A stretch of 64,000 bases of DNA from Stereocaulon alpinum (taxonomy: Eukaryota > Ascomycota > Lecanoromycetes > Lecanorales > Stereocaulaceae), in the NCBI GenBank assembly GCA_018257865.1, contig JAEUBA010000082.1, positions 84,733 to 148,732 on the forward strand, in the 5' to 3' direction. A program made the position numbers and the translations under genes. Position 1 is the first letter of the stretch. Every line of letters begins with the position of its first letter. Shown here one piece after another: positions 10,311-20,142 of the stretch. The notes beneath the pieces are model-generated. The model did no database searches. It was not told the origin of the DNA and saw only the letters and a program-made list of their open reading frames with translations.

Positions 10311-12014
10311 GCTTGCAGGTGAGCGTTACAGACCAGACTTGCTAGATTTCTTAGTCGCTTTGTTGCTAATCAAATCGAATTCCCGAGGACTCTCACTACG
10401 AGGTAATTTGCTAATCCGAACCTCTGGTGCCTGCCCAATTGATAACAAGTATCTTTTACAGATTACCTGTCACAGCTAAATGATTGTATCCGAAAGGGTC
10501 AACGCTCAGATCAAAACCAAGCAAGTCGCCACGTTGATGCTGCAGCGTATTGGCGAGATGCTCTCACTGAATTACAAACCAAGTCGGAAGAGACGCAACT
10601 GAAGCTTCGTGCACGAATTTCAGAGCTTGAAAGGCAACTCGATGGGAACGATGGGACCGATAATCTAGCTTCACTATCTCAAAGCTCACTGAGAAAACGT
10701 AGGAGAGTCGCCAATGAGCCGCCTAAAGCCACCAACAGCAGGAGTCAGAAGCGGGCGAGGACAAAGCCCACCGCCACAGCGCTGAGCAGGCAGGAAGAGC
10801 CACCTGCAAGATTTGTGAGGGAAATAGAGAGCTCGGAATATTACACACAAGGTGAGGCGGCCATTACTCATCGGATGCCGACGTTTGCTTACAAGACAGG
10901 ACGTTCTTTCCTAGAGCACCTCTTCAAGCTGCAAGAAATCTTAGCCCAGAGAAACTACGATCTGGGGCAACTTGCTACGGCCCTGTGCCATACCTCTACC
11001 GGCATCTTCGAGCTCATCGTCTCCGTCGACTGTTCGAAAGGCCCTCAAGATGCATGGGCGGCCACCGTTGCCCAGTCTACAGGATTTAGGAACCAGAAAC
11101 TTCCAATCAATACCCCAGACACGCTTCCGGATAGTATTGGGAATAAGCTACGTGTCGTATCCACTGCGTTCCCATGTCTACTGAAAGGACTGCGTAAGCT
11201 GGACACATCGCCTGACAGCGGTACGGCTCGAGGTCAAGTAATTTGGAGCTTTGTTAAGGTCTTCGACGTGTTACTTGGACGTATCTGCGACCTCTCTGCC
11301 GCACAAGCATCAATCAATATAGTTCCATTACAGTCCACCCGGTTCATCTCTCAGCCTACATTGTACACCCTTCCGCCAGAGAACGTCCTAAGGTTGTGTG
11401 AGCTGGCTGTTACGCTCATCAAAGTCCTTGATACTACAAAAGCTACCGATCTTGAAATCCTAGAGGGCTTTACTTTTTTACTCCTGCAGCGAGTAGGACG
11501 AGGATTGAACAGATTCGTATTCGGAGCCGAGGATGTCGAGGTTTTCCAAGAGCAAAGAGTACATTCCACGCACGCTGCGTCTGCTGGAAGTTCAGGTCAT
11601 AGTGTCTTAGCCAATCAGAAACTGGCAGAAGCCCAAGCGCCTTGTCTAATTTGGATCCTTGAGCGAACATGGGCAGTTACAGCGAAGCTCAGCGCGTCTT
11701 CTCGAAACAAACAAATCTCAAATTCCTCCCCCATAGGGCTTACTCCAATATCTACTACCACGTCTCTATCGACCGTTGCTCGTCATCGACTCCAACATAC
11801 GTTAGTAGCTGCCGTGTTTGGTGACCAGGTGCGAGCCGATTTTCAACCTGCTTTGAAACCTACCGGTACCCCACTGGAGGAAGAGATGTCTGCACATTTT
11901 GAAGAAGAGATCAAAAGCTATGGAGTAAAGGACTGGTTTAAACACAAAGTCTGGCGGCTCATAGGCTGGGAAGTGCTTAAGGGTCACCTCGAATTCCTGG
12001 AGGATGGGTCATGA
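10282..12014 (+). CDS. Coiled-coil, NLS-containing protein of unknown function with a micro-exon
   Basis: The deduced exons are 10282-10318, a 15-nt exon at 10388-10402, and 10462-12014, giving about 534 residues. Exon 1 ends in phase 1. The micro-exon (GACTCTCACTACGAG) and exon 3 keep the frame, producing MAPISSSSYPLAGLSLRDYL. Both introns have good signals (gctaatc branch sites; the second ends ttttacag). Residues about 45-80 are a predicted coiled coil (YWRDALTELQ, RARISELERQL). A basic stretch follows (LRKRRRV, SQKRARTKP) that looks like a nuclear localisation signal. The remaining 380 residues are mostly alpha-helical with no motif I recognise. The protein may be nuclear, but no function should be assigned. 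Skipping the micro-exon also keeps the frame and would remove five residues. Confidence 0.75.
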
Positions 12015-12567
12015 GGAAGGACAAGGAGGATAAGAATTTCACTGGCTTGGCTGGAACGCGCGAGATGTTGCTGGGATGTGCTCTTCATTTAGCTCATCTA
12101 GCTCGCGGAGGATGTTTGATAGAATGTTTGTCTGCATTATCTGAATGCAATGAATTGCTAGGATGTAAGATATTTGAGCATAGAATGGGTGACCTTGCAA
12201 GTGTAAGAGTAAGGTGGAAGTGCCCGCCGATCCTGAGGTGCTAGCCCGCTGCACCTCAGTAAACATGGAGTCAAGCACTGTTATGGAAGATCTTTGCTGA
12301 CAAAACTATACTTATCGGTACTCCTAATAGATCAACAACAATTTGCTGAGCTATCAGATCGAATGTGAGATTAATCTTTTAGTAAGGCACGATCCCAATT
12401 TTGCCTGATATTTGCGATATTACGTTCGTTGAAATCTTGAATTGAGGACACGCTAGAACGGGCTTGGCAACGCTGGGTAATTTTATTCTCACGTGAAAAG
12501 AGCTCCCCATCATTAGTTGTGTATACATTTGGTTCTCATTGTTGGATGTGCTGTTGAGAACGGCGTA
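12015..12567. other. Intergenic region
   Basis: No gene is supported; the minus-strand frames 12039-12278 and 12379-12591 lack motifs. The right part is the presumed promoter of the PPR-like gene. An ATG at 12517 opens the downstream frame 17 codons earlier but adds a sequence unlike a targeting peptide. Confidence 0.4.
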
Positions 12568-14574
12568 ATGATCTTTTCCCTCCTTAGGCACGGGACGTCA
12601 AGGTGCCAACTTCGACATCCCAAGCTTTCCTGCTTTTCCACATCACCTTACAGACGCTTGAGTGGGAATTCCCCCAACACCTTCGCCGAGCATCCTTTCC
12701 TACAGTCGAGTCTTACCAATGACGTGCAGGATGAGTTGATACAAGGATCACAGCCGGAAGAACCTCAAATTCGGTATACAGACTGCGATGGCCCTTTCAA
12801 TTGGCCTACGTACACTGAGCGCGATGCCACCAGAGCCCCAGCATACGCAGACTCCGTTCGCAGTCCCCAAGGGAAAAAAGGCCATGGTCTAGAAGAGCCA
12901 GGATGGCATCAAGTCTATAATGACGCTTCCCAAGGTACCCAGGGTAGCAGCGGGGAGATTGGGATGGATATGTCTTCTCTAGACGGCCTCGGCGTGAAGC
13001 AGGGCGAGTGCTTTGCCGATACGAAGAAACGACTGACGGAGGTAATCAGGAATGGTGACCCTCAATCGCTGCTTCTGGAGTTCTGGGAAGCAACAAGAGA
13101 ACCTGCAATCATGCGTGGCATACCACAAAGTACCTTTCTGGAGATCATACGACTGCTTGACCCAGGAGATGAGTTCGTCCCCTTTCGCCGCGAGTACATT
13201 GAACCGAAGCCGAAGCATTATTTTAAATTGCAGGGCCAAATTGGTGAGCTCTACAAGACAATAGAATACCACAGAACGCTATACCGAGATATCTGGAAGA
13301 GGCGGTTGCATGCGAACCAAGGCATGGACGTTCGAGAGTACGCTGCCTTGTTCAGACTAGCGCGCGCTACCTGGAACGGCGAGGGCGCGTTGGCAATCAT
13401 GAAAGACATGTTAGAGAAGAAAGTAAAGCCTGATCTGATATGCTATAACTACTATCTCGAAGCACGGTGCTGGTCTGATAGCTGGCAACCTTTCGAGCGG
13501 CAGAGACTAAGAGTCATTCCATTTACCAAGACAATTCGACAAATTTCTTCGATCCAACAGCGGCGAGGCATGACGATCAACGGTCATAGTATTGGGGAGG
13601 AGGGGCTGAGAGCGGAAGTAACTCGGTTGTTCACTAAGATGATTGACGATGGAATCATGGCGGATACAACAGCTTTTGGTCACCTCATGACGGCACTGGC
13701 TAGAGAAGGCGATCTAAAGGGAGTGAAGTCGATTCTATTGAAGGCATGGAATGTTGATGTCGACGCTCTATCCGACATCCAAAATGATACCCAACAAGAG
13801 AAAACAATTCCTTGCGATTCACCGTTGTATCCCGATTCAAGACTGCTATTCGTGATAACGCATGCCTTTGGGTCCAACAACGATGTCCCTGCAGCAATAC
13901 GAATTGTGGACCACTTCTCGCGGCGATTCGATCTGGCGATCCCGACAACTGTCTGGGCCCAATTACTTGAGTGGACTTTCGTACTATCTGCTCGCCGCCA
14001 CAAAGACCGCGAGGGGCAAGGTACGCAACTTGGACAGCTTCCACTCCCAAGTGTCGAGAGTCTTTTCAACGTCATGACCTCAGAACCCTATCGCATTGAA
14101 CCGACACTGGACATGTACGATTTCTTGATACGCAGTCTCTGGAGACAATCCGAGCTTGATACCATGCTTAAGTACATACCAAAAGGTGTTCAAATACACA
14201 GGAAGCACGAAATTGATTGCCACGAACAAGCCTTACTGCTATCAGAGCTAGAAAGTCGGACATCAATGGACCGGAATGCGAAAGACATGGCTTCCAGAAA
14301 GTGGCTAGCGGACGTCACAGAAACCAGGCGTGATCAGAGCCTTGTGACCGTCCAGAGGTGGTTCAGGTTACTACGTTCCGCAAGACATTGGCACCCACTG
14401 ACTCGAGATACACGAGTCATCTTCTGGGAACGTCAAGGGTTGCCTAACGCAGTCAAAACCTACTGGCGATACCGCGACAAACGTAGAGTCAAGTATTCTA
14501 TGGCTACAGGTATCGTTGAGCTTCGAAAATCAGGGAGCATTCGGACCCTACGTGAGATTCGGACCGCGAGGTAG
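12568..14574 (+). CDS. Mitochondrial PPR-like protein
   Basis: A single open frame, 668 residues from the chosen start. I prefer the ATG at 12568 over the in-frame ATG at 12517 because it gives MIFSLLRHGTSRCQLRHPKL, an arginine-rich, acid-free N-terminus typical of a mitochondrial presequence, followed by CFSTSPYRR. The central part has helical-hairpin repeats of pentatricopeptide type (WNGEGALAIMKDMLEKKVKP followed by DLICYNYYLEA; FTKMIDDGIMADTTAFGHLM, then LAREGDLKGVKSILLKAW). Fungal proteins of this form act in mitochondrial RNA processing or translation. The C-terminus is basic and tryptophan-rich (YWRYRDKRRVKY). I cannot assign it to a named yeast factor. Confidence is high that it is a gene and moderate for the PPR assignment. 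Confidence 0.8.
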   Translation: MIFSLLRHGTSRCQLRHPKLSCFSTSPYRRLSGNSPNTFAEHPFLQSSLTNDVQDELIQGSQPEEPQIRYTDCDGPFNWPTYTERDATRAPAYADSVRSPQGKKGHGLEEPGWHQVYNDASQGTQGSSGEIGMDMSSLDGLGVKQGECFADTKKRLTEVIRNGDPQSLLLEFWEATREPAIMRGIPQSTFLEIIRLLDPGDEFVPFRREYIEPKPKHYFKLQGQIGELYKTIEYHRTLYRDIWKRRLHANQGMDVREYAALFRLARATWNGEGALAIMKDMLEKKVKPDLICYNYYLEARCWSDSWQPFERQRLRVIPFTKTIRQISSIQQRRGMTINGHSIGEEGLRAEVTRLFTKMIDDGIMADTTAFGHLMTALAREGDLKGVKSILLKAWNVDVDALSDIQNDTQQEKTIPCDSPLYPDSRLLFVITHAFGSNNDVPAAIRIVDHFSRRFDLAIPTTVWAQLLEWTFVLSARRHKDREGQGTQLGQLPLPSVESLFNVMTSEPYRIEPTLDMYDFLIRSLWRQSELDTMLKYIPKGVQIHRKHEIDCHEQALLLSELESRTSMDRNAKDMASRKWLADVTETRRDQSLVTVQRWFRLLRSARHWHPLTRDTRVIFWERQGLPNAVKTYWRYRDKRRVKYSMATGIVELRKSGSIRTLREIRTAR

Positions 14575-15169
14575 GGCCTGGTCGTGGGATAGAATATTAG
14601 TCTGGAAGGGGGGCCTAGGTCCTAGATTGAGGAGGTCCCTGACACGAAGGCTGTTGATAACGTACGATCATGGGACCATCAACGAATGATCAACGGGTTC
14701 GATCATTACTTCGATCACAAACCAATCACGAGGCAAATCGTATCGCCTTATCTAATTATGCCATATGGCAGATGGGTCAGGTCCAGACACAAATCTTACG
14801 AAGCCGGTCAAGGTACGTCGGACAGAAATCATGGCCACGCTCAATGCAATAAGCCTCATGCTACTTTGCTTTCGATATTTACGCTACTACGGATTAGGAG
14901 GGTTAGAAGCGGCAGTACGCACATGCTGGGCGCGAGAGAGATACGTGAGGCTCATACCACAGGCGGCACATAAGACGACGCAATGTTCGAAGTCGTCAGA
15001 CAGGTGCCTTGGCTAGACTCCTTCACCAGGGCTCGTTTGGTATGTCTCACAGGCTCGTCTTCATCTTCGATCTATCGGGTGCTCTCGTACCGTGATCAGA
15101 CCCAGAGTCTTGCTAACACAGCGCGTAGGCTAGGTACAAAGAGTGTCTGTGAACTTTTACAGCCAACGC
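14575..15169. other. Intergenic region between convergent genes
   Basis: It holds the 3' flanks of the PPR-like gene (plus) and the oxygenase gene (minus). Short overlapping plus-strand frames (14670-15180) have no motif and I do not support a gene. No tRNA-like fold was recognised. Confidence 0.45.
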
Positions 15170-16276
15170 TCAATAAGTAGCGTCCAACCTCTGGACTAAA
15201 TATTCGCCACTGTTGACGCCCTTATACTTCTTCCCACCCTTCTCTCCCTCCCATGTGCCCGGCAGAGCTTCGATCCACGCATCAAAATCGGGGTTGCAAA
15301 AATAGGCAATAGAATACCTAGGTGGATATCCTTCTTCTTGCTCCTTGCCCGTTAATGGTGGCTCTACTACTCGATGCTTCGTGCTTCTGATCACGTCGTT
15401 GCTCCATCGTGCAAGCAGATCTCCCGCATTGACAACGATAGTGCCCTTGCGAGGCTCGACGTCCAGCCACCCGCCTTCCTTTCCTGGCCTCTCGACTTGC
15501 AACCCTCCTCTATCGTCTTGGAATAACAATGTTACGCTTCCGTAATCGGTATGCGCTCCCGCCCTCACCCTCTTCCCACCCTCAAATCCCCCAGGCGATA
15601 CAGCAGGATAATGTAAGAGTCTCAACGTGTTGTCTCCTGTTCTCACGTACTCATCGAAGAATCCTCCGTGGAGTCCCATACCGATCGCTATACCTCGCAT
15701 CAGCAAAGCGTACACCTCCTTACACTGTTCAAAAAAGCCCGCCATCGTCAACCTGAATTCAGCGCCCTCCTTATCAAGTCTGTCAGGCCAACGATTCTCA
15801 TGACCTTCCTCCCCTTCTCGACCAATTTCGAAACTTTCCTTCAGATCCTCACCGCCACCTTCCCGGTCTCTCGCAACCTCTTCCTTGGTGGTGCCCTGGC
15901 TTACTTTCTCGCGGCCCATACACACATAGCCTCGATTCGAGCGGGCTGTCGTCCACGCAAGATCATCTTTTTGTGATTGAGGACGTGAGAAAAACTTGGC
16001 TGATTGGATAAAGACTGAGTCTACAAGCGATGGAGGAATGAGAGAGGAGAAGTCTTTGAGATAGAGGAAGCCCGAGGTGCGGAAGGCAGCGAGTAGGACT
16101 TGAGACGTTTCAACAGTTATCGGCGAGGAAGTGATGAGTGGCTCAAGGGAGACGAGCTGTGTGCATGGTCAGCCAATTCGACAAGAAGAGACTGGGTATC
16201 GAAGCAACATGCAGGAATCGGAAGCCCGGAGTCGGTGCTGGGTATCGCTGGGGGGGCAGTGGCTGTCGGGGCCATG
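15170..16276 (-). CDS. 2-oxoglutarate/Fe(II)-dependent dioxygenase (isopenicillin N synthase type)
   Basis: A continuous frame runs from about 16135 to 15170. It contains the DIOX_N-like start (LLAAFRTSGFLYLKDFSS), RGYVCMGREK and the catalytic core: GAHTDYGSVTLLFQDD (iron-binding His-x-Asp), STKHRVV (distal His) and RYSIAYF (Arg-x-Ser for 2-oxoglutarate). All metal and cosubstrate residues are present, so the core looks active. The substrate is unknown; relatives include secondary-metabolite and general oxygenases. The 5' end is a problem. The best start is the ATG at 16276 (MAPTATAPP), with an acceptor near 16158 preceded by a good branch site, but no donor gives a matching phase. A run of seven Gs at 16252-16258 lies in that first exon, so an indel there is possible. 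The first exon is therefore provisional. The gene is divergent from the amidohydrolase at 16593. Confidence 0.85.
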
Positions 16277-16592
16277 ATGGAAATATGTGACGGTTCGACT
16301 GAGCTTGATCTTGTGACTTAATTCGTAAGAATGAAGGTACATCACTCTACAAGGCGATGTCGAGATCTGGGAAGCTGGTTGTTGTCGAGGTCTAGGGTTC
16401 CGATAAGAACTTGGCTTATCGGTCGACCTCGGTGTGCTCCGCAGCTCTTCCTCAGCCCACCACTCAACAGACATCTCGCGACACTACTGTCAGCTTTTTA
16501 AGAGCATTACTCGCTGCACCAATCATGCTAGATTGCGCGAAACTCATACTCGAGGATGGTCCTTCGTCTAACAAACTGCTAGGAAAGCCAAC
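16277..16592. promoter_or_regulatory. Shared divergent promoter region (oxygenase / amidohydrolase)
   Basis: About 316 bases separate the two divergently oriented start codons, so both promoters must lie here. I see no specific factor site. Co-regulation is inference from arrangement only. Confidence 0.4.
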
Positions 16593-17714
16593 ATGGCCTC
16601 TGAGCCGCCAGTCATCGACATTCACACCCACGTCTACCCATCCTCTTACATCTCTCTCCTTCGCTCCCGCGTCACAGTCCCCTACCTCCTAAATCCATCC
16701 GAGAAAGGCGCTTCACCGCGCCTCATCATTCTTCCCTCGGACGATGACCCATCCCTTTTGCCAGGATCGAAAGGAAGACCAATTGATCCATCATACACCG
16801 ACATAGGCGTGAAGCTCAAGTTCATGTCCGATCACCACATAACAGCATCAGTAATCTCGCTGGCAAACCCCTGGTTAGACTTTCTGCCACCTACAGAAGG
16901 TCTCAAGTGGGCTCATATGATCAACGACGAGTTAGAATCTACATGTAGCCGACATCAAGGAAAGCTATGGGCTTTTGCGACGCTACCACTCTCCGCCAGT
17001 CCTTCCGATATCGTCACCGAAATAGACCGTCTCCGAAGCCTCCCGCACATCAGAGGTATTATAATGGGTACCACAGGCCTCAGCAATGGCCTGGACGATC
17101 CGAATCTCGACTCCATCTGGGCAGCTTTAGAAGAAAGCAAACTGCTAATATTCCTCCATCCCCACTACGGCCTCCCATCCTCTCTCTACGGACCCAGAGC
17201 TAGCGAATACGGCCACGTTCTTCCACTCAGTCTCGGCTTTCCAATGGAAACTACCATTGCCTTTACGCGTATGTGGCTAAGCGGCGTCTTTGACCGCTAT
17301 CTCAAACTCAAACTCCTGATTGCCCATTCAGGCGGTACCATACCCTTCCTAGCCGGCCGTATCGACAGCTGTGTCCAGCACGAGCGGCACTTTCCCGAGC
17401 ACACCGACGAAAACGGTGTCAAATCCCGAGGGCCAAAACGTTCACTTGAGCAAGTCTTGTCACAAAATATATGGCTCGATGCAGTGGTGTATTCGGAAAC
17501 CGGAGTTAGAGCCGCAGTAGAGAAGGTTGGTTGGCAAAGGGTACTCTTCGGGACTGATAACCCTTTCTTCCCGCCACTTGAGGAAGTGGCAGAGAAATGG
17601 GCGAGTGTTGAGACTAATTTCGATGCTGTGACCAGTGCTCAAGATAATGCGGGGGGCAGAGCCATTATGGGGGGCAATGCAATTGAGTTATTGGGGTTGG
17701 AGATCGATCCGTAA
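16593..17714 (+). CDS. ACMSD-like amidohydrolase/decarboxylase
   Basis: Single exon, 373 residues. The metal-dependent amidohydrolase-2 fold is shown by the N-terminal DIHTHVYP (His-x-His on strand 1), FLHPHYG near residue 195, LLIAHSGG near residue 250 and LFGTDNPFFPP near residue 325 with the catalytic Asp. This is the pattern of 2-amino-3-carboxymuconate-6-semialdehyde decarboxylase and related o-pyrocatechuate or gamma-resorcylate decarboxylases, which are usually 300-370 residues. The exact substrate cannot be told from sequence; in fungi such enzymes are often outside tryptophan catabolism. No signal peptide, so cytosolic. It shares a 316-bp divergent intergenic region with the 2OG oxygenase, compatible with a joint catabolic or secondary-metabolic role, which is inference. 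Confidence 0.87.
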   Translation: MASEPPVIDIHTHVYPSSYISLLRSRVTVPYLLNPSEKGASPRLIILPSDDDPSLLPGSKGRPIDPSYTDIGVKLKFMSDHHITASVISLANPWLDFLPPTEGLKWAHMINDELESTCSRHQGKLWAFATLPLSASPSDIVTEIDRLRSLPHIRGIIMGTTGLSNGLDDPNLDSIWAALEESKLLIFLHPHYGLPSSLYGPRASEYGHVLPLSLGFPMETTIAFTRMWLSGVFDRYLKLKLLIAHSGGTIPFLAGRIDSCVQHERHFPEHTDENGVKSRGPKRSLEQVLSQNIWLDAVVYSETGVRAAVEKVGWQRVLFGTDNPFFPPLEEVAEKWASVETNFDAVTSAQDNAGGRAIMGGNAIELLGLEIDP

Positions 17715-17963
17715 GAGGCGGAGGATAGTTCTTATGAGGGTTCATGGATAGAGTTGAACCATGGCGTGTGGTAAAGAAGGCCGGGAATATTGAAGATTGA
17801 AGCCAACGGGCTCAATGACTATATGACGGAAGCAACGCTGGCACGTTCTAGTGCAACATACCTAGCTACCCTGTAAATAGAACCCACCACCCAAGATACA
17901 AAACCCATTACCCTGCCTAAACCCCATCATGACATTACCACCTTACCTTCGAAACCTTCATCC

Positions 17964-18263
17964 ATGTATCCAGACTTAGACCATCAAACGTTAACTCCTC
18001 CATCAACCTCTCCCTCTCCACGAAAAATATGCACTCTTCAACGTGATTTGAGCTGTGAACCGTGCGAATCAAGCTCAAAGTCCTTCAAATCCCCGTCATT
18101 GTTAGATGTATTCGAGCAAGAAACATCTACCCAAAGCCAGGATATAAGCATCAAATACCAAGCAAACAGACAGAGCCTAGAAAGCTGGCTTGAAACGAAT
18201 AGTGCACGTAGGAACGTCCATGAGATATTGAAACCCGGACACTCAAAAGCCACAGTGAGGTGA
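17964..18263 (+). CDS. Small hypothetical protein (weak)
   Basis: A 99-residue frame rich in serine, with a possible helical segment near its C-terminus (QANRQSLESWLET). It starts about 250 bases after the amidohydrolase stop. No family, no signal peptide and no intron evidence. Its length and the absence of a longer competing frame make it a candidate only. The rest of 17715-18783 shows no gene. Confidence 0.3.
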   Translation: MYPDLDHQTLTPPSTSPSPRKICTLQRDLSCEPCESSSKSFKSPSLLDVFEQETSTQSQDISIKYQANRQSLESWLETNSARRNVHEILKPGHSKATVR

Positions 18264-18539
18264 TGTGGGAAAAGCGTTAGTATTGCGAACGGAGAAGATT
18301 ACTATTGACCAGAGATTTGATTTAATTTGCGGCTTTTATACAGAGTTTCTAGAGCACTATATACAATTGATTGATAGGTTTGTAGAAGTGATGCAAGTAG
18401 TTTGAGCAGCGAAGCAAGTCTCGCCCATGAAACATTTTCCGCCCTCGTGGCAACGCTACGGTAAACGAGGTATCAATAAAATAAATGCATGCGCCTTCTC
18501 CAGAGTTCCAAAAAGTATGGGTGAGCCTCGAGGCCTTAC

Positions 18540-18571
18540 CATCATCATCACCATCACCATCACCATCACCA
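18540..18571. repeat. Short ATC/CACCAT microsatellite
   Basis: A run of atc and caccat units (catcatcaccatcaccat...) in the 3' flank of the arrestin gene. It lies within a minus-strand frame (18349-18726) that encodes a Gly-Asp run because of the repeat and is not supported as a gene. Confidence 0.8.
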
Positions 18572-18783
18572 GCAGGTTCTCGCGCCAGAACGCCGAATGC
18601 TAATAAGATCGATGTCGCTAAATTGCATAAGAGAGTTTCGCATTGTGGAGGTATATAACGCCGTCCCGTCGTGTCGTTTGGTGGCACCAGGCCGTAATTC
18701 AAGAGGATTGACCAGTCGATGGTCATGCGTCCGTCGAAGGGGTAGTAGTGGGGCTTAACGACATATGAGGATGCAGATGGCGC

Positions 18784-20142
18784 TCATCGATTCGGCCTCT
18801 CCAGCTCGACGTCCGAAAGATCACCATCGAAATCCTCCATCTTTGTATACCCAGGCGGACTTCCCGGTACGTCCTCATACATTGGCGGCATCTCCTCGTC
18901 CCAGCTGATACCCATTCCGCCCCTCTCCGTAACCACAAGCTTGAATTGCATCCTTAGCACCCTTGCAGATCCAGTCGGGACAGCTGTTTTCTTTCCCACT
19001 CCTGCAGTTTGCTCTTCTGCGACTATGATTTCGAGCACGAGATTGTGCCAGGCTTCGAGCCCGGTAGGCGAAGCGACGTCACAGAGTGGACAGGAATTGG
19101 GTTTGAGAGCGGCGGAGAATTCGTAGTCGATTTGGCCGCCTTGCGTATCAAAGTCTGTCTTCCACCCGGATTTCAGGTCTTCGCCGCCTAGAGAGCGGAC
19201 TTCTTCGTGCAGTATTCCTTTTCCTTCTCCGCCTATTTTGGCCGCGTGCTTTGAGCATGCAGGGCTGATGATTTTGGTGTGCTCATCTATGCGCCAATTC
19301 ATACGCCTAACGCGCCACCGCCGTTCGATGTTCTTGAGGCTGTGGTCAATTATGCCTGTGAGGGACATTGAGATGGGGAATTCGCCGATGGGGTGGATGA
19401 CGGAGGGGAGGATAACGCGGGCTGTGAGATTCGTAGGTGGGAAGACGCGAATGGAGACTTTGTCGCCCGTGGGTTGGAGAGCGCGTTGGACGTTGAGTGG
19501 ACGTTGGACGGTTATGGAGTCGGAGAGAGTGCTAAGGGCCTTGCAGTCAAGGATGTAGTCGATTTCACCGAGACCGCCGTGGGAGGTTGCGGGGATGTGG
19601 CCCGGAAGGAGGTAGGAGAAGGGGAAGGTATGGTCGCCTGACTTGAATTTGGTAGAGTCTGTGAGGAACTTCCATTTGAAGAGCTCGGTGTCTTTGATGG
19701 CGCATTTAGGGCAGTCTTTTTGGACGGGTTTCTTAAATGTTACCCGTGCCATGAGGCACATTTCAAAGGTCTCTAGTGTGAATTCAGGGTCGGTTACTGT
19801 GAGAAGGAGTTGGCCTGACAATAGGGCGCCTGAGGATTGTGCTGGACTGCCGTGAAAGACTAGAGGAGGTGATTCAATGTCGATGACAAGTTTTGCAGGC
19901 TTTGCTGGAGCCAATTTCGGACTGTTCTTTGGGCTGCCCTTGGCCGGCGAGCTTGACCGGCCAAGGTTCGGCACCAAGCTGTTGCGCTTTTCTTTGTGGT
20001 GGAAGATATCCATTACGCCGGCTTTTCGATCAGTGCTCGTTTTCCTTTCGGAATCTGGGCGGTCTGTAGTGGGGTCTGCGGCGGTTTTGAAAGTTTTAGA
20101 AGCCTTCAGAGCGGAGCCCCGAATGCCTGTGGGCATAGGCAT
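18784..20142 (-). CDS. ldb19: Arrestin-like ubiquitin-ligase adaptor, Ldb19/Art1 family
   Basis: Single exon, 452 residues. The core from about residue 85 matches the LDB19 arrestin-N pattern: LVIDIESPPLVFHGSPAQSS, GALLSGQLLLTV, a CPKC pair near residue 147, then HTFPFSYLLPGHIPAT. The N-terminal 80 residues are basic and Ser/Pro-rich. Near the C-terminus, PPMY and PPGY (in the segment MPPMYEDVPGSPPGY) are two PPxY motifs, the ligand for WW domains of the Nedd4/Rsp5 ubiquitin ligase. In yeast, Ldb19/Art1 brings Rsp5 to nutrient transporters at the plasma membrane and drives their endocytosis. That role is inferred here from the family plus the PY motifs. A CPLC pair occurs late in the domain as well. 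Start is the first Met of the frame. Confidence 0.86.
   Translation of the reverse strand: MPMPTGIRGSALKASKTFKTAADPTTDRPDSERKTSTDRKAGVMDIFHHKEKRNSLVPNLGRSSSPAKGSPKNSPKLAPAKPAKLVIDIESPPLVFHGSPAQSSGALLSGQLLLTVTDPEFTLETFEMCLMARVTFKKPVQKDCPKCAIKDTELFKWKFLTDSTKFKSGDHTFPFSYLLPGHIPATSHGGLGEIDYILDCKALSTLSDSITVQRPLNVQRALQPTGDKVSIRVFPPTNLTARVILPSVIHPIGEFPISMSLTGIIDHSLKNIERRWRVRRMNWRIDEHTKIISPACSKHAAKIGGEGKGILHEEVRSLGGEDLKSGWKTDFDTQGGQIDYEFSAALKPNSCPLCDVASPTGLEAWHNLVLEIIVAEEQTAGVGKKTAVPTGSARVLRMQFKLVVTERGGMGISWDEEMPPMYEDVPGSPPGYTKMEDFDGDLSDVELERPNR

Noticed and set aside
13680..14077. Overlapping antisense frames opposite the PPR-like gene
   Set aside because: No motifs, and the sense frame is a long intact gene.
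18349..18726. Minus-strand 125-residue protein with a Gly-Asp run
   Set aside because: The run is a microsatellite translation; the frame follows the arrestin stop and has no motif.
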